Notes under the pieces: generated by a model
Seen by the model: the letters and a program-made list of their open reading frames with translations, nothing else
Told to the model about the DNA's origin: nothing
Database searches by the model: none
Translations under genes and position numbers: made by a program
In this document: piece by piece, positions 19,205 through 28,374 of the stretch
How the letters are laid out: each line of letters opens with the position of its first letter
Numbering within the stretch: position 1 is the first letter of the stretch
DNA from: Sulfolobus islandicus Y.N.15.51
Lineage (GTDB): Archaea > Thermoproteota > Thermoprotei_A > Sulfolobales > Sulfolobaceae
Assembly (NCBI RefSeq): GCF_000022485.1
Contig: NC_012623.1
Span: forward strand, 1,054,001-1,118,000
Reading direction: 5' to 3'
DNA: 64,000 nt

Positions 19205-19854
19205 CATATATTGACACTATAGTTTTTAATGTTGTTAGGAAAGCCGCTTACGAAAATTTTTGTACAGTGTATGCAATAAAATCCTATTCACCTTCGAAAT
19301 TAGTAGCTTTCGTGGGTAATATCATAATTGTCGTAAGTAGAAGTAATACGACTGTTAGAATAAGTGCAAAATGCGGAAACAAGAAAAAACCGTTTTATAT
19401 AAGAGTAAACAAGGATAGAATAACTTACGATGGAAATGAGATTGATGCAAATTCATTCATTTACCATATTGCATCGATAGAAAACAGATTATATGAATCT
19501 TTAGTACTAATGAGTGAAAATTGTAATACCCAAGAGATTTGCTACAAACAAAACAAGGGGATAAAGGAAATTTTAGTAGAAGGTAAAAAGATAAATATAA
19601 ATGAAGATATTAAACGTAATTTAGAACAACTTTTAACAATACTCTATAAGAGAGAAGTTTCTGTAGAATGCAATAAAAGTTCTTTATGTGTAAAGAAAGT
19701 TATAGCAACTAGAAGGAAAGTTTACGTGCAATTAATTGATGCTAAAAAGGAAAATTATTGGTACCTCGAGCTCAATGATTTAATAAATAAAATGCCAGAC
19801 CATGCTCAAGAAATTCTTAACATTATAAAGCAAATTCGTACTCAGTTAAGCTAG
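19189..19854 (+). CDS. Hypothetical protein (221 aa)
   Basis: No family recognised. The sequence alternates beta-like stretches (LVAFVGNIIIVVSRSNTTVR) with charged helices, and has seven or so scattered Cys residues. There is no signal peptide or membrane helix. The start ATG lies inside the previous small ORF (16-nt overlap), so the two are probably translated together. It is convergent with the MTHFR-like gene 38 bp downstream. Confidence 0.5.
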   Translation: MYAILAYIDTIVFNVVRKAAYENFCTVYAIKSYSPSKLVAFVGNIIIVVSRSNTTVRISAKCGNKKKPFYIRVNKDRITYDGNEIDANSFIYHIASIENRLYESLVLMSENCNTQEICYKQNKGIKEILVEGKKININEDIKRNLEQLLTILYKREVSVECNKSSLCVKKVIATRRKVYVQLIDAKKENYWYLELNDLINKMPDHAQEILNIIKQIRTQLS

Positions 19855-19891
19855 TTTTTCAGGCTTAAATCTCAAACCTTTTGCTATTCTT

Positions 19892-20581
19892 TCATAGTTT
19901 TGAGTATAGTCTTTCGAAGAAGCTCAAATCACCTAGAGATGAAATTAAGACTGCCTTTACTCCTAAATTATCAAGCGAATGGATAATTGAAAATATCTCA
20001 TTCTCTAAGAAATAAGGTTGATCAAGATTCTTTACTAGTTCTCTATTCTTTTCAGTTATCACTATTAAATAAGGGATTGCTCTATCAACAAGCTTTGAAC
20101 CATAATACTTAATCTGATCTACGTTTTTCATCCTAAGAACTAGGAAGAAATCAGCATTTGACTCCAATCTAGCCATAACTTCGTTGTCGTTTTTTCTTAA
20201 ACTTATCATCATTCCACTTTTCACACCATATTCCTTTGCCACATTTACAGCATCATCTGACGACAAATAACCCACTTCTTTGCCATATTTTGGTTTATCT
20301 CCTTTTGTAAAAGCTAGTTGGACATCTAACATCTTAGCAGTTATTGACAACGAACGAATAAATAATTCGTTAACATCTAATAGTCTTTGGTTTATAATTA
20401 TTGTTTTTTTATCTAGAGATAGAGAGTATCTAATTAACGAAGCTATAAATGATGGCATAGGCGATGGTATACCTAGAGGTGAGTCGGGTATATCAAATCC
20501 ATCAAATGGGGATAAAGTTTTTATTTCCTTTAGCAGTTTCTCGATTTTTTTCTTGGGATGTAGTTCTACTAATATTTGCAT
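19892..20581 (-). CDS. MTHFR (MetF)-like TIM-barrel protein, divergent
   Basis: 229 aa. The segment FDIPDSPLGIPSPMPSFIAS followed by a strand, KTIIINQRLLDVNELFIRSL and LAFTKGD, matches the order of motifs in 5,10-methylenetetrahydrofolate reductase-type barrels (substrate-binding D-x-P-x-G, helix after a catechol-like strand, GD at the next strand). The protein is shorter than bacterial MetF (about 290 aa), and the flavin-binding residues cannot be assigned with confidence. A role with the modified folate (sulfopterin) of Sulfolobus C1 metabolism is possible. It is divergent from PriX, with 59 bp between the start codons. Confidence 0.5.
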   Translation of the reverse strand: MQILVELHPKKKIEKLLKEIKTLSPFDGFDIPDSPLGIPSPMPSFIASLIRYSLSLDKKTIIINQRLLDVNELFIRSLSITAKMLDVQLAFTKGDKPKYGKEVGYLSSDDAVNVAKEYGVKSGMMISLRKNDNEVMARLESNADFFLVLRMKNVDQIKYYGSKLVDRAIPYLIVITEKNRELVKNLDQPYFLENEIFSIIHSLDNLGVKAVLISSLGDLSFFERLYSKL

Positions 20582-20640
20582 TTAGAGTAGTAGTACAGAT
20601 TTTAAGCTATATTTTTTTCCTTGAGTATCAATCATCTATT

Positions 20641-21105
20641 GTGAGCCAAGAGAAAAAAGTTAGAAGAATTATTCTTCACTACCCCGATGATACGCCTGCT
20701 GGACACATAGAGTATGCCGATGGTTTTTCCTCAATCTATGACAATGAGGGAAATTTCTTGTTTAAAGTGGAAGGAAAATTTCCACCTCCACCTAAAAAGT
20801 CGTCAGATTATTCGTGGATAGAGAAGGTTTTAGAAAAAGGATTACAAGACTCAAGGAAAAGATTTATACTTTATGTTGCATCCAGATATTTAGTAAATGT
20901 AAAAGGTATTGATGAAGATGTTGCATTAAATATCTTAAAGGAGTTCTACTATAAATTGCAATCTGGGAAAGTTTATGAAACTTGGTTAAAATCTGTACTA
21001 AATGGAGTTAAAAAGAAAGGATTGCTTCCTTGGTCATTAAAGAGAATAGAGGAAAGAGATAAGGAAATGTACAATGAGATAATGAAAGCATTAAAAAATA
21101 ACTAG
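20641..21105 (+). CDS. priX: DNA primase noncatalytic subunit PriX
   Basis: 154-aa protein from GTG 20641, matching in length and character the third primase subunit described in S. solfataricus. PriX resembles the C-terminal domain of PriL and is needed for efficient primer synthesis by the PriSLX heterotrimer. Visible features are a helical core (DSRKRFILYVASRYLVNV and ALNILKEFYYKLQSG) and the KKKGLLPWSLKRIEERD segment, where PriL-type domains bind primer 5' ends. I rejected the longer frame from 20464 because it runs antisense through the MTHFR-like gene. The assignment rests on recalled resemblance; there is no catalytic primase motif, as expected. Confidence 0.72.
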   Translation: MSQEKKVRRIILHYPDDTPAGHIEYADGFSSIYDNEGNFLFKVEGKFPPPPKKSSDYSWIEKVLEKGLQDSRKRFILYVASRYLVNVKGIDEDVALNILKEFYYKLQSGKVYETWLKSVLNGVKKKGLLPWSLKRIEERDKEMYNEIMKALKNN

Positions 21106-21187
21106 ATTTCATGAAAAAGATCCATTATGAACAATTAAATTGTTTTTATGGTTAATGCTTAAAACCCTAGTTGAAGTAAGATATATT

Positions 21188-21394
21188 ATGAAAGATAAGT
21201 ACTTTATTACAACTTGGCTGCTAATATTGGTTCCTTTAACAGTATTCCTCATAATAACAATATGGGTTGTTGATTTACTGTTTCTAGCTCCTCAATGGAG
21301 GCAAGCAATTCCAGCAGTTGTAGGATTTGCAGCAACATTCTTAGTATTGGGTGTATTTATAAGGGGAAAGTTTGGAAAATTGGTATTATTTTAA
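21188..21394 (+). CDS. Small two-helix membrane protein
   Basis: 68-aa protein from ATG 21188 with two membrane helices (TTWLLILVPLTVFLIITIWV and IPAVVGFAATFLVLGVFI) and a short basic tail. I chose this start because a TATA-like gcttaaaa is centred about 26 bp upstream; the longer frame from 21140 is less likely. Function unknown. It is followed directly by a T10 tract that should terminate transcription. Confidence 0.55.
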   Translation: MKDKYFITTWLLILVPLTVFLIITIWVVDLLFLAPQWRQAIPAVVGFAATFLVLGVFIRGKFGKLVLF

Positions 21395-21412
21395 TTTTTT
21401 TTTTAAAAAAAA
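21395..21412 (+). terminator. T-tract terminator (T10-A8)
   Basis: Ten consecutive T residues (21395-21404) follow the stop of the small membrane protein gene and are themselves followed by eight A residues. Poly-T on the coding strand is the usual archaeal termination signal; the T10A8 symmetry might act in both directions. Confidence 0.6.
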
Positions 21413-21498
21413 GTCATTACTTAAGACTTTCATCATTTTTTCAGACGCTGGCGAATCAATCATCTAACTTAGATTGTTGACAGAAAAATTTAAATTTT

Positions 21499-21515
21499 AT
21501 TAGGGTAACCCTAAT
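21499..21515. promoter_or_regulatory. 17-bp palindrome in promoter of NiCoT-like gene
   Basis: ATTAGGGT-A-ACCCTAAT is a perfect inverted repeat around one base. It follows the TATA-like tttaaatttt (about 21489-21498) and lies just before the start codon at 21527, thus over the expected transcription start. TTAGG/CCTAA half-sites are reminiscent of DtxR/IdeR-type metal regulator boxes, which fits the downstream metal-transporter-like gene. The regulator is inferred, not shown. Confidence 0.5.
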
Positions 21516-21526
21516 ATTGTGAGAAA

Positions 21527-22450
21527 ATGATAAGCCTATCCACACTACTAAATCCACCAGAAGGATTAACTCTATCAGAAATACTTGTAATCTCGTTAAT
21601 TTTAGGTATGCTTCATGGTGCAACTCCAGATGAGCATACATGGCCAATAACGTTCAGTTATGCGATAGGAAAATATAGTTCAAAAGAAGGAATGAAAGCT
21701 GGATTTTTATTTTCACTAGGTTTTACCATTCAGAGGGCATTTCTAACCACATTAGGTTTTATAGGTTTCGCAACTATCTACGAAAAATACAATTTGGATG
21801 GTCCAGTATATACTATAGTTGGAATCGTCATGGCTATTGCTGGTTCTTATATACTAAAAGGGAGATATCTGCATTTACCAATAGACGTTCTATTTAAGAG
21901 CAAACATCATAGTACCAAAACTAGTGGAGTAGAATTGTATGATATACCGTTAAAAATGACTATAGTTCATGGTCTAATTGCTGGTTTTGGGTTTGGAGCC
22001 TATGCTAGTATAATAACGTTTGTTTTAGCACCCCAGTTGCCCTCAATAGTTTATGCGCCGTTGCCAGGGCTAATGTTTGGAATAGGTACAATGATTATGC
22101 AGATGATATTTGGTGCAATGTTTGGCAATATATTGCGTACAAAAAGGTTAACAGAGGAGGAGATGTCATATGTTGCGAGGAAAACTGCAGGGAGAGTACT
22201 TTACTATGGCGGTTTGGTATTTACTATGGTGGGTTTGCTTATAATAGCGTTCCCAGTTATTGACAACTTTGCAATATCAACCGGAAATCCAATACCTAAT
22301 CTTGATGCTATAGATATAGGATTCTTATTAGTGCTTAGTGTTGTCGGTATAATAGGTATTAGTAGTATAATTCTAGGAATTAAAGAAGCTACTAGACTAT
22401 CTAGAACAAATCGGAAATCTGCTAACTTCTCTGCATATAAAAAGTCTTAA
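21527..22450 (+). CDS. NiCoT/RcnA-superfamily-like metal transporter
   Basis: 307-aa integral membrane protein with about seven or eight helices. The segment LGMLHGATPDEHTWPITFSY near the N-terminus contains an H-x4-D-E-H arrangement, close to the H-x4-D-H signature of nickel/cobalt transporters (NiCoT, RcnA, HupE). A second His-containing helix (MTIVHGLIAGFGFGAYAS) is also typical. The intracellular loop is His/Lys-rich (KSKHHSTK). Import or export and metal identity cannot be read. A 17-bp palindrome over the transcription start suggests metal-responsive repression. Confidence 0.6.
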   Translation: MISLSTLLNPPEGLTLSEILVISLILGMLHGATPDEHTWPITFSYAIGKYSSKEGMKAGFLFSLGFTIQRAFLTTLGFIGFATIYEKYNLDGPVYTIVGIVMAIAGSYILKGRYLHLPIDVLFKSKHHSTKTSGVELYDIPLKMTIVHGLIAGFGFGAYASIITFVLAPQLPSIVYAPLPGLMFGIGTMIMQMIFGAMFGNILRTKRLTEEEMSYVARKTAGRVLYYGGLVFTMVGLLIIAFPVIDNFAISTGNPIPNLDAIDIGFLLVLSVVGIIGISSIILGIKEATRLSRTNRKSANFSAYKKS

Positions 22451-22488
22451 GTTATAACGTTTTTAAGATTAGAAAGCATTTTAGTTTT

Positions 22489-25293
22489 ATGTATAATGAT
22501 TTCTTCAATTCCATAGCTTCTAAATGGCAAGCGGAATGGGAAAAAAGTAAGGTATTTGAAGCAAATATAGATTACTCTAAACCAAAATTTTTCATCACAG
22601 TTCCTTTTCCTTATACAAATAGCCCAATGCATGTTGGTCATGGGAGAACCTATGTTACTGCAGATGTTTACGCTAGATACTTAAGGATGAGAGGATATAA
22701 CGTACTATTCCCGTTTGCGTTTCAATTTACAGGTACTCCGGTATTGGCTATAGCCGATTCAATAAGAAGAGGGGATGTTGATATGATAGAGTTCTTTAAG
22801 AGCGTTTATGGAGTACCAGAAGATAAAATCAAGGAATTGGGGGATCCATATAAGTTGGCTGAATATTTTAAAGAAGAAATGAAAAATACGGCGAAATCTA
22901 TTGGAATGAGCATTGACTGGAGGAGATCTTTTACGACAACTGATACTAGGTTTGAGAAGTTTATTCATTGGCAATTAAGGAAACTAAAAGAACTGGGTTA
23001 TTTAGTTACTGAAGATGACGTTGTTGGCTATTGTCCTAATGATAATTTTCCAGTTGGCATGCATGATACAAGAGGTGATATAGAACCGGAAATCACCACA
23101 ATGAACGTTATCTTATTTGAGGGTAGTGAGTCCTATAATTTCATGGTAGCTACCTCAAGACCGGAGCTAATATTCGGGGTAGTCGCACTAATGGTAAACT
23201 CTGACGCGAATTACGTAGTGGTTGAATATGAGGGCAAGAATTTCATAATATCAGAGAAGGCCTACAAGAAATTATCCTATCAGAAGGATATGAAAATGAT
23301 AAAAACTATTTCTACATCAGATATCGTTAAATTATACGGTATAAACCCAGTAACTGGAAAAAAGCTTGAGATTATTAAAAGCAAACACGTTGATCCATCG
23401 CTAGGAACTGGAGTTGTAATGAGTTATCCAGCTCATGATCCATTTCATTATTTGGCAATTACTGAGGCTAATAAGGAATTTGAAATAATACCAGTAATAG
23501 AGACTGAAGAACTCGACGAGATCCCTGGTGAAAGTGCAGTTTTACAAACCAAAAACATTTATGCGTTAAAGGACTTCATGGAAAGTATCTACAGAACTGA
23601 GTACTATAAGGGATATATGAAGGATACAATATTATCTCTAGTTCCAGACTTCTTAAAACAATACGTAAAGGAAAACATCGTTGGGAAGCAAGTTCAAGAG
23701 GCAAGAAAAAATACAATAGAGTTATTGAAATCTCTAAACATATACGATACTATTTATGAAATCTCGAATGGTCCCATTTACTGTAGATGTGGAGCTGAAA
23801 TCGTACCCAAAAAGATAAAGAATCAATGGTTTATAGCTTATGATAATCCTAAGTGGAAAGCGTCAGTACTTAAGGCTATTAATAATATTGAGTTAATACC
23901 AAATCTAGCTAAAAGTGAACTAGAAAAAACTATATTCAATACTAGAAGAGAACCCATAGGGAGAAGTAGGGGTATTGGAGTTAAATTACCATGGGACGAG
24001 TCGCAGATTGTTGAAAGTTTGAGCGACTCCACATTGTACACTGTCCTATATACGATAATCTACAAGATGCCCGTCGACATTGATAATGAGCTCTTTGACT
24101 TTATGTTTCTAGGAAAAGGAGATACTAAAGAACTGGAAAAGAAGTACGGCGCAGATCTTGTCCAGCTAAGGGAAGAATTCTTATATTGGTATCCGGTAGA
24201 TCAAAGACATACTGGAAGAGATTTAATCCAAAATCATATACCATTTTATATTTATAATCATCTTGCAATTTTTGGTGAGAAATACCTTCCTAAAAGAATT
24301 GTAATCAATGGCTTTGTGAGGGTTGGAGGAAGAAAAATGAGCAAAAGTCTAAAAAATATTTATACACTATCAAAAGCAATCAAAGAATTTGGGGTAGATC
24401 CAGTGAGAATAACATTGACTTCAACTTCTGATCTACTGCAAGATTTAGACTTTAATGAAAATTTGGTAAACCCAATAGCTGAACAACTAAAGAAGGTTTA
24501 TGATCTAATTGATAGATTGTTAAGTATAAACACTGAGATTAAAGGGCTAAGAACAGCAGACGAGTGGCTTTCTTCTAAAATTAGGGAAATAGTAGAAAAG
24601 GTGAAGAATGACATCACATCTTTTGAATTTAGAGATGCTGTAAATTTTCTCCTTTATGAAATGTATGATGTTTTAAGAGATTATTTTGATCTAATTGAAA
24701 TACCCAATCAGGAGGTAATAAGGAAGATATCGTCCATATGGATAAGGGCTCTTGCACCATTTGCACCACATATTGCAGAGGAATTATGGCATAAAATCTC
24801 AAGCACTTTTGTCTCTTTAGAAAAGTATCCAGACCCAAATGAATTGGATCTGTACCCAGATGCAATTCTTGAGATATCCTATATTAACGAGATCATAGAA
24901 AATGTAAGGGAGCTGGAGGACCTTGTACATAAGAAAGCTGAAAAAGTAGTAATATACATTAATGAGAGTAAGAAAGTCAAAGAACTAATGAAAAACGCAA
25001 TAAGTGCAATTAATGACGGAATCTCTCTAAGGGAATTCGTTATGAAAACTGGAGATAAGATTGCTGAAAAAGTTTATGTCGTGGTCTCTAAATTAGACAA
25101 GTCTATAAGAGATTACCTATTGAAAAATGAGGTGGATGAAGAGCAAATAATAGTGAAGAATATGAATTTCTTATTAAAGAGATTGGCAGTTTCAGAGATT
25201 GTAATATACAACGCAGAAGACCCCACAGTACCAGACGTAAAAGGAAAGAAGTCTCAAGCATTACCTTTAAGTCCAGCTATTGTGATAGAATAA
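22489..25293 (+). CDS. leuS: Leucyl-tRNA synthetase paralogue with altered editing site
   Basis: Archaeal-type class Ia LeuRS, 934 aa. The catalytic signatures are intact: HVGHG in the HIGH position (residues about 46-50) and KMSKS in [12 protein letters not shown]. The CP1 editing domain has TSRPE and [13 protein letters not shown]; the position that is an invariant Asp in editing LeuRS proteins (PAHAPFD in archaea) is His, at residue 320. The C-terminal domain ending [10 protein letters not shown] is present. Sulfolobales carry two LeuRS genes, a fully functional LeuRS-F and a divergent LeuRS-I; the altered editing residue suggests this is the divergent copy, but the other gene is outside the window. 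The promoter TATA is about 26 bp before the ATG. The nucleoside hydrolase gene follows after 2 bp. Confidence 0.85.
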   Translation: MYNDFFNSIASKWQAEWEKSKVFEANIDYSKPKFFITVPFPYTNSPMHVGHGRTYVTADVYARYLRMRGYNVLFPFAFQFTGTPVLAIADSIRRGDVDMIEFFKSVYGVPEDKIKELGDPYKLAEYFKEEMKNTAKSIGMSIDWRRSFTTTDTRFEKFIHWQLRKLKELGYLVTEDDVVGYCPNDNFPVGMHDTRGDIEPEITTMNVILFEGSESYNFMVATSRPELIFGVVALMVNSDANYVVVEYEGKNFIISEKAYKKLSYQKDMKMIKTISTSDIVKLYGINPVTGKKLEIIKSKHVDPSLGTGVVMSYPAHDPFHYLAITEANKEFEIIPVIETEELDEIPGESAVLQTKNIYALKDFMESIYRTEYYKGYMKDTILSLVPDFLKQYVKENIVGKQVQEARKNTIELLKSLNIYDTIYEISNGPIYCRCGAEIVPKKIKNQWFIAYDNPKWKASVLKAINNIELIPNLAKSELEKTIFNTRREPIGRSRGIGVKLPWDESQIVESLSDSTLYTVLYTIIYKMPVDIDNELFDFMFLGKGDTKELEKKYGADLVQLREEFLYWYPVDQRHTGRDLIQNHIPFYIYNHLAIFGEKYLPKRIVINGFVRVGGRKMSKSLKNIYTLSKAIKEFGVDPVRITLTSTSDLLQDLDFNENLVNPIAEQLKKVYDLIDRLLSINTEIKGLRTADEWLSSKIREIVEKVKNDITSFEFRDAVNFLLYEMYDVLRDYFDLIEIPNQEVIRKISSIWIRALAPFAPHIAEELWHKISSTFVSLEKYPDPNELDLYPDAILEISYINEIIENVRELEDLVHKKAEKVVIYINESKKVKELMKNAISAINDGISLREFVMKTGDKIAEKVYVVVSKLDKSIRDYLLKNEVDEEQIIVKNMNFLLKRLAVSEIVIYNAEDPTVPDVKGKKSQALPLSPAIVIE

Positions 25294-25295
25294 TC

Positions 25296-26231
25296 ATGAG
25301 ACATTTTATAATAGATTGTGATACTGCTGAAGATGACGTATTAAGCCTATATCTTTTGTTAAAGAACAACATTGACGTAATTGCATTAACTGTTGTTGAG
25401 GGTAATATATTATATGACCAAGAGATAAAGAATGCGCTATGGGCTTTGGAACAAGTTAACCGTGAAATTCCAGTTTACCCTGGTGCTAAAAAGCCATTAA
25501 TAAAAAATTACATGACAGTAGAAAAGGTTCATGGAAAAGGTGGAATAGGCGATATATTGGTAGAACCCAAGAGGTTAAAAGCCAAAGAGAAGCATGCTGC
25601 ATTAGCAATAATAGATTTGGCAAGCAAGTATGCGGGAGAATTGGAATTCTTAGCGATTTCGCCTCTAACTAACTTAGCTCTAGCTTACTTATTGGATAAT
25701 TCGATAATAAAGAAAATTAAGAAAGTCTGGATAATGGGTGGAGCAGTATTTGGAATAGGCAATATTACTCCAGTGGCAGAGTTTAATATTTGGGTAGATC
25801 CAGATGCTGCTAAAATAGTATTTAACGCTGGTTTTGATATTACCATGGTACCGTGGGACGTTATAATTAATTATCCAGTAACGGATGAAGAATGGAATCT
25901 AATTAAAAACATGAGGACCAAAATGAGCGAACTTTACGTTTTGATGTATTCACATTATAGGAAATACTCCTCAACAATTCAGAAGATAAATGGACATCCA
26001 CACCCTGATGCAATTACTACTGCAATAGCTATCGATGAGAGGTTAGCAACAAGGAAAGAGAAAAGGTTTGTGGCAATAGACAACACTGATAATATTACAA
26101 GAGGTATGACACTAGTAGATAGATTCGATGCCGACACTAGCTGGTCTGACAAACCTAATGCTGAAATAGTTTATGAAATAAATAAGAGGATGTTCATGGA
26201 AAAAATATATGATTTATTAAATTGGTTTTAG
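25296..26231 (+). CDS. Ribonucleoside hydrolase (IunH family)
   Basis: Hydrolyses the N-glycosidic bond of ribonucleosides for base salvage. The calcium-binding signature lies at the N-terminus as DCDTAEDD (residues 6-13), and later conserved blocks are [24 protein letters not shown] and [16 protein letters not shown]. solfataricus has two characterised enzymes of this family, one purine-specific and one acting on cytidine/uridine. I believe this neighbourhood corresponds to the pyrimidine enzyme, but that is from memory. Two bases separate it from leuS, so they are likely co-transcribed. Its stop overlaps that of the convergent AbrB-like gene. Confidence 0.88.
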   Translation: MRHFIIDCDTAEDDVLSLYLLLKNNIDVIALTVVEGNILYDQEIKNALWALEQVNREIPVYPGAKKPLIKNYMTVEKVHGKGGIGDILVEPKRLKAKEKHAALAIIDLASKYAGELEFLAISPLTNLALAYLLDNSIIKKIKKVWIMGGAVFGIGNITPVAEFNIWVDPDAAKIVFNAGFDITMVPWDVIINYPVTDEEWNLIKNMRTKMSELYVLMYSHYRKYSSTIQKINGHPHPDAITTAIAIDERLATRKEKRFVAIDNTDNITRGMTLVDRFDADTSWSDKPNAEIVYEINKRMFMEKIYDLLNWF

Positions 26232-26383
26232 CTCTTTAAAATCTGAATCTTTACAACTCCTTCGTTTTCATCGTAAATTACCTTAACTAAATCTCCTTCC
26301 TTTACTGGGAATTTCTGTCTTACTTTTGCTGGTATTGTTACTTGATAGTTACGAGAAACCTTTACAACTTCTTCAACTGGCAT
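26228..26383 (-). CDS. Sso7c4-like SpoVT/AbrB-domain DNA-binding protein
   Basis: A 51-aa protein, [20 protein letters not shown] at the start and ending KIQILKS. The [22 protein letters not shown] core is a swapped-hairpin AbrB domain and closely matches Sso7c4, a small abundant DNA-binding protein of Sulfolobus thought to bend DNA. It is probably a dimeric chromatin protein or regulator rather than an antitoxin, as no PIN-domain gene adjoins it. It is convergent with the nucleoside hydrolase (4-nt overlap at the stops). Confidence 0.8.
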   Translation of the reverse strand: MPVEEVVKVSRNYQVTIPAKVRQKFPVKEGDLVKVIYDENEGVVKIQILKS

Positions 26384-26552
26384 AAAAATGTATTAGTAAA
26401 AGAAGGTTTAAATATTTTATCAAACTCTAAGAAAAGACAATCCTTGAAACTATTAAGGACTATTAAATATATAATGCATTAATTATACAGTTATATGAAA
26501 AATACTAATGTTTCCATAATAATTTTATGCCTCCTTTCCTAATTTTACGAAA

Positions 26553-27539
26553 ATGGAAAGAATAGCAGAGCTTGAAGAACAACTAAAAAAGGAGAAGAAC
26601 AAGGAGAAGAGAAATATTCTATATACTACACTTATTCAAGAATATTATAATCTTTATAAAAAATATAAAAATATGGAGTTCCTAGATAGAGCATTATCTA
26701 TAGCAAATGAAATTGAGAAGAAAAACCCTACTATCCTAAATTTTTTGGGGCTGATATATCTAGAGAAAAGAAAGCCAGATATTGCAATTTTAACCTTTAA
26801 AGAATTACTTAGCGAGTATAATCTAAATAATGAAGATAAAAATATCATTCTATATAATTTATCTTTAGCTTATTTTCAAAAAGGGGAGCTATCAAACGCG
26901 TATAACACACTAAAAAGCTTAGTATTAAACTCGAAAGAAGAGATAAATGCGCTAAGCAAAAAACTATTGGCGAAAGTTTGTCTAGCATTAGGGGAAATCA
27001 AATATGTAGAAGAAGCGAGAGAATTGTTGGAAGAATTCGAAATTCCCTCTGAGGATCTCGCAATAACATATGCTGCATTAGCTAAATATTATAATGACAC
27101 TAAACTACTAGAAAAGGCGAAAAGTATTGCAACAGTTTTAGGAAATGAAAAAATTCTAGCGGATATACTTTCAATATCAGATAATGAGGAAGATCTAAGA
27201 AAAGCTATCCAAATTTATGAAAAACTTGGAGATTACAATAGTCAATTAAAACCACTATACAAACTATCGAATAGAGACCCATCTTTGCTTGTGGAAATAT
27301 TAGAAAAGATAAAAAATCTTGAGGATAGTAAAGACAAGCTAAACATCCTCTATGACATTTACAAGAGGACGAAGATAGTACAATTTCTTAAAGAGGCAAT
27401 AGAAACTGCTGAAAAACTTCAAGACTACATTTTCCTAGCTAGGGCTTATTCAGAGCTAGCCAGTTATGAGGAAGAGGTGTCTAATCTACGAAAAGCAATC
27501 TCGTTCTATGAAAAGTACATTCAGAAGAATCAAGAGTAA
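26553..27539 (+). CDS. TPR-repeat protein
   Basis: 328-aa all-helical protein composed of tetratricopeptide-like helix pairs. Examples are LDRALSIANEIEKKNPTILN, YNLSLAYFQKGELSNAYNTL and AYSELASYEEEVSNLRKAIS. Such proteins are scaffolds for protein complexes. No catalytic domain, signal or membrane helix is seen. A TATA-like attttatgc about 26 bp before the ATG predicts a leaderless transcript. A small acidic protein gene follows 31 bp after the stop. Confidence 0.75.
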   Translation: MERIAELEEQLKKEKNKEKRNILYTTLIQEYYNLYKKYKNMEFLDRALSIANEIEKKNPTILNFLGLIYLEKRKPDIAILTFKELLSEYNLNNEDKNIILYNLSLAYFQKGELSNAYNTLKSLVLNSKEEINALSKKLLAKVCLALGEIKYVEEARELLEEFEIPSEDLAITYAALAKYYNDTKLLEKAKSIATVLGNEKILADILSISDNEEDLRKAIQIYEKLGDYNSQLKPLYKLSNRDPSLLVEILEKIKNLEDSKDKLNILYDIYKRTKIVQFLKEAIETAEKLQDYIFLARAYSELASYEEEVSNLRKAISFYEKYIQKNQE

Positions 27540-27570
27540 AAATATATTCACTCTCTCTTCTTATTATTTC

Positions 27571-27903
27571 ATGATAAAACATGCTGAATACACTAGGCAT
27601 GGAATCACAGAACCCCTAATGTTAATAATGCTCTATAAAAAAGTTGAAGACGGCAAGATAATATCTGCGTTTAGATTTTCCGTATATAAAAACATGATAA
27701 TAATCGTATACGAAGAGGATAAATTATCTGGAGGAGAAGTTCTAGACTTCGATATATATAACATGACAAATCTGATAAATAAAATTAAAAAGTATTATGA
27801 TGAAGCAATTGATGATATAGTTATATTTGGAGAGAAACAATATGTGGACGAATTTCTAAATAAATTCCTAAGTGATGAGGAAGAAGAAACAGAGAAAAGA
27901 TGA
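27571..27903 (+). CDS. Small acidic hypothetical protein (110 aa)
   Basis: 110 aa from ATG 27571, mostly beta-strands (KIISAFRFSVYKNMIIIVYE) then helix, with an acidic tail (SDEEEETEKR). The start is chosen because a TATA-like aaaatatatt is about 26 bp upstream; the longer frame from 27466 overlaps the TPR gene. Its function is unknown; it may be a partner of the TPR protein. It is the last conserved-looking gene before the accessory region. Confidence 0.55.
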   Translation: MIKHAEYTRHGITEPLMLIMLYKKVEDGKIISAFRFSVYKNMIIIVYEEDKLSGGEVLDFDIYNMTNLINKIKKYYDEAIDDIVIFGEKQYVDEFLNKFLSDEEEETEKR

Positions 27904-28119
27904 CGAGCCATTCATGCACTGATTACAATATTAATATGTGTTTTCTATCTTATTTTAGAATCATATTCTACCATCTACGTAACTGATTGTTAAAAATTCC
28001 CATAATGGATCAGTAACGTTAATCAATTCTTGTCCAATCCAATTTTGAAACTTTACATTTTCAGAATTCTATGTAATCTTATCATGTTATTTAAGAGCTC
28101 CGGCGAAATTGGGTGAATG

Positions 28120-28151
28120 GGGCGATTCAAGTCTCTTTTGCGAATTGTAAT
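28120..28151 (+). repeat. Degenerate ~30-bp repeat, copy 1
   Basis: Pattern GGGNGATTCA, then six or seven variable bases, then CTTTTGCGAATTGTAAT. It is similar to the inverted copy at 28256-28283 and the direct copy at 30881-30912, with mismatches. Together the three copies bracket the cupredoxin gene. Relation to a known IS end or MITE not established. Confidence 0.45.
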
Positions 28152-28255
28152 TTATGAATAATATGGATAAAACAAAGTAAACTACTGAGCGTGGATCTCC
28201 ACCTAGTCAGTGGGGTGGTGTTTGATTAAATTCATTACGATTCTTTAAATAAACT

Positions 28256-28283
28256 GAATTCGCAAAGGATGCGTGAATGACCC
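28256..28283 (-). repeat. Degenerate ~30-bp repeat, copy 2 (inverted)
   Basis: Read on the minus strand this is GGGTCATTCA, a short variable part, then CCTTTGCGAATTC, matching copies 1 and 3. With copy 1 it forms terminal-like inverted repeats around about 105 bp. Confidence 0.45.
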
Positions 28284-28305
28284 AAATACAAAGTGAATTG
28301 TTCCG

Positions 28306-28328
28306 GGTTTACCAAACTTTGGTAAACC
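28306..28328. promoter_or_regulatory. Perfect 23-bp palindrome before cupredoxin gene
   Basis: Two 11-bp arms (ggtttaccaaa and its complement tttggtaaacc) around a single C, followed within a few bases by a run of eight T. It could be a repressor operator, or an RNA hairpin plus T-run acting as attenuator/terminator. The downstream copper-protein gene makes metal-responsive control plausible; this is inference. Confidence 0.5.
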
Positions 28329-28374
28329 TAATATTTTTTTGTATCTACTAGTAAGTCGCTTTAAGGAGAAAGAA

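Larger units (their letters stand above)
27904..28374. other. Gene-free region with repeats and hairpins
   Basis: About 470 bp without a credible ORF. It contains two inverted copies of a degenerate ~30-bp repeat (28120-28151 and 28256-28283), a GC-rich hairpin between them (GTGGATCTCCAC at 28191-28202, which can alternatively pair with GTGG/GGTGG just downstream), and a perfect 23-bp palindrome at 28306-28328. The arrangement resembles a small non-autonomous element or a structured leader for the cupredoxin gene. Confidence 0.4.

Noticed and set aside
20464-20640. N-terminal extension of PriX from an upstream start
   Set aside because: It would run antisense through the MTHFR-like gene and has no similarity to PriX; GTG 20641 gives the expected 154 aa.
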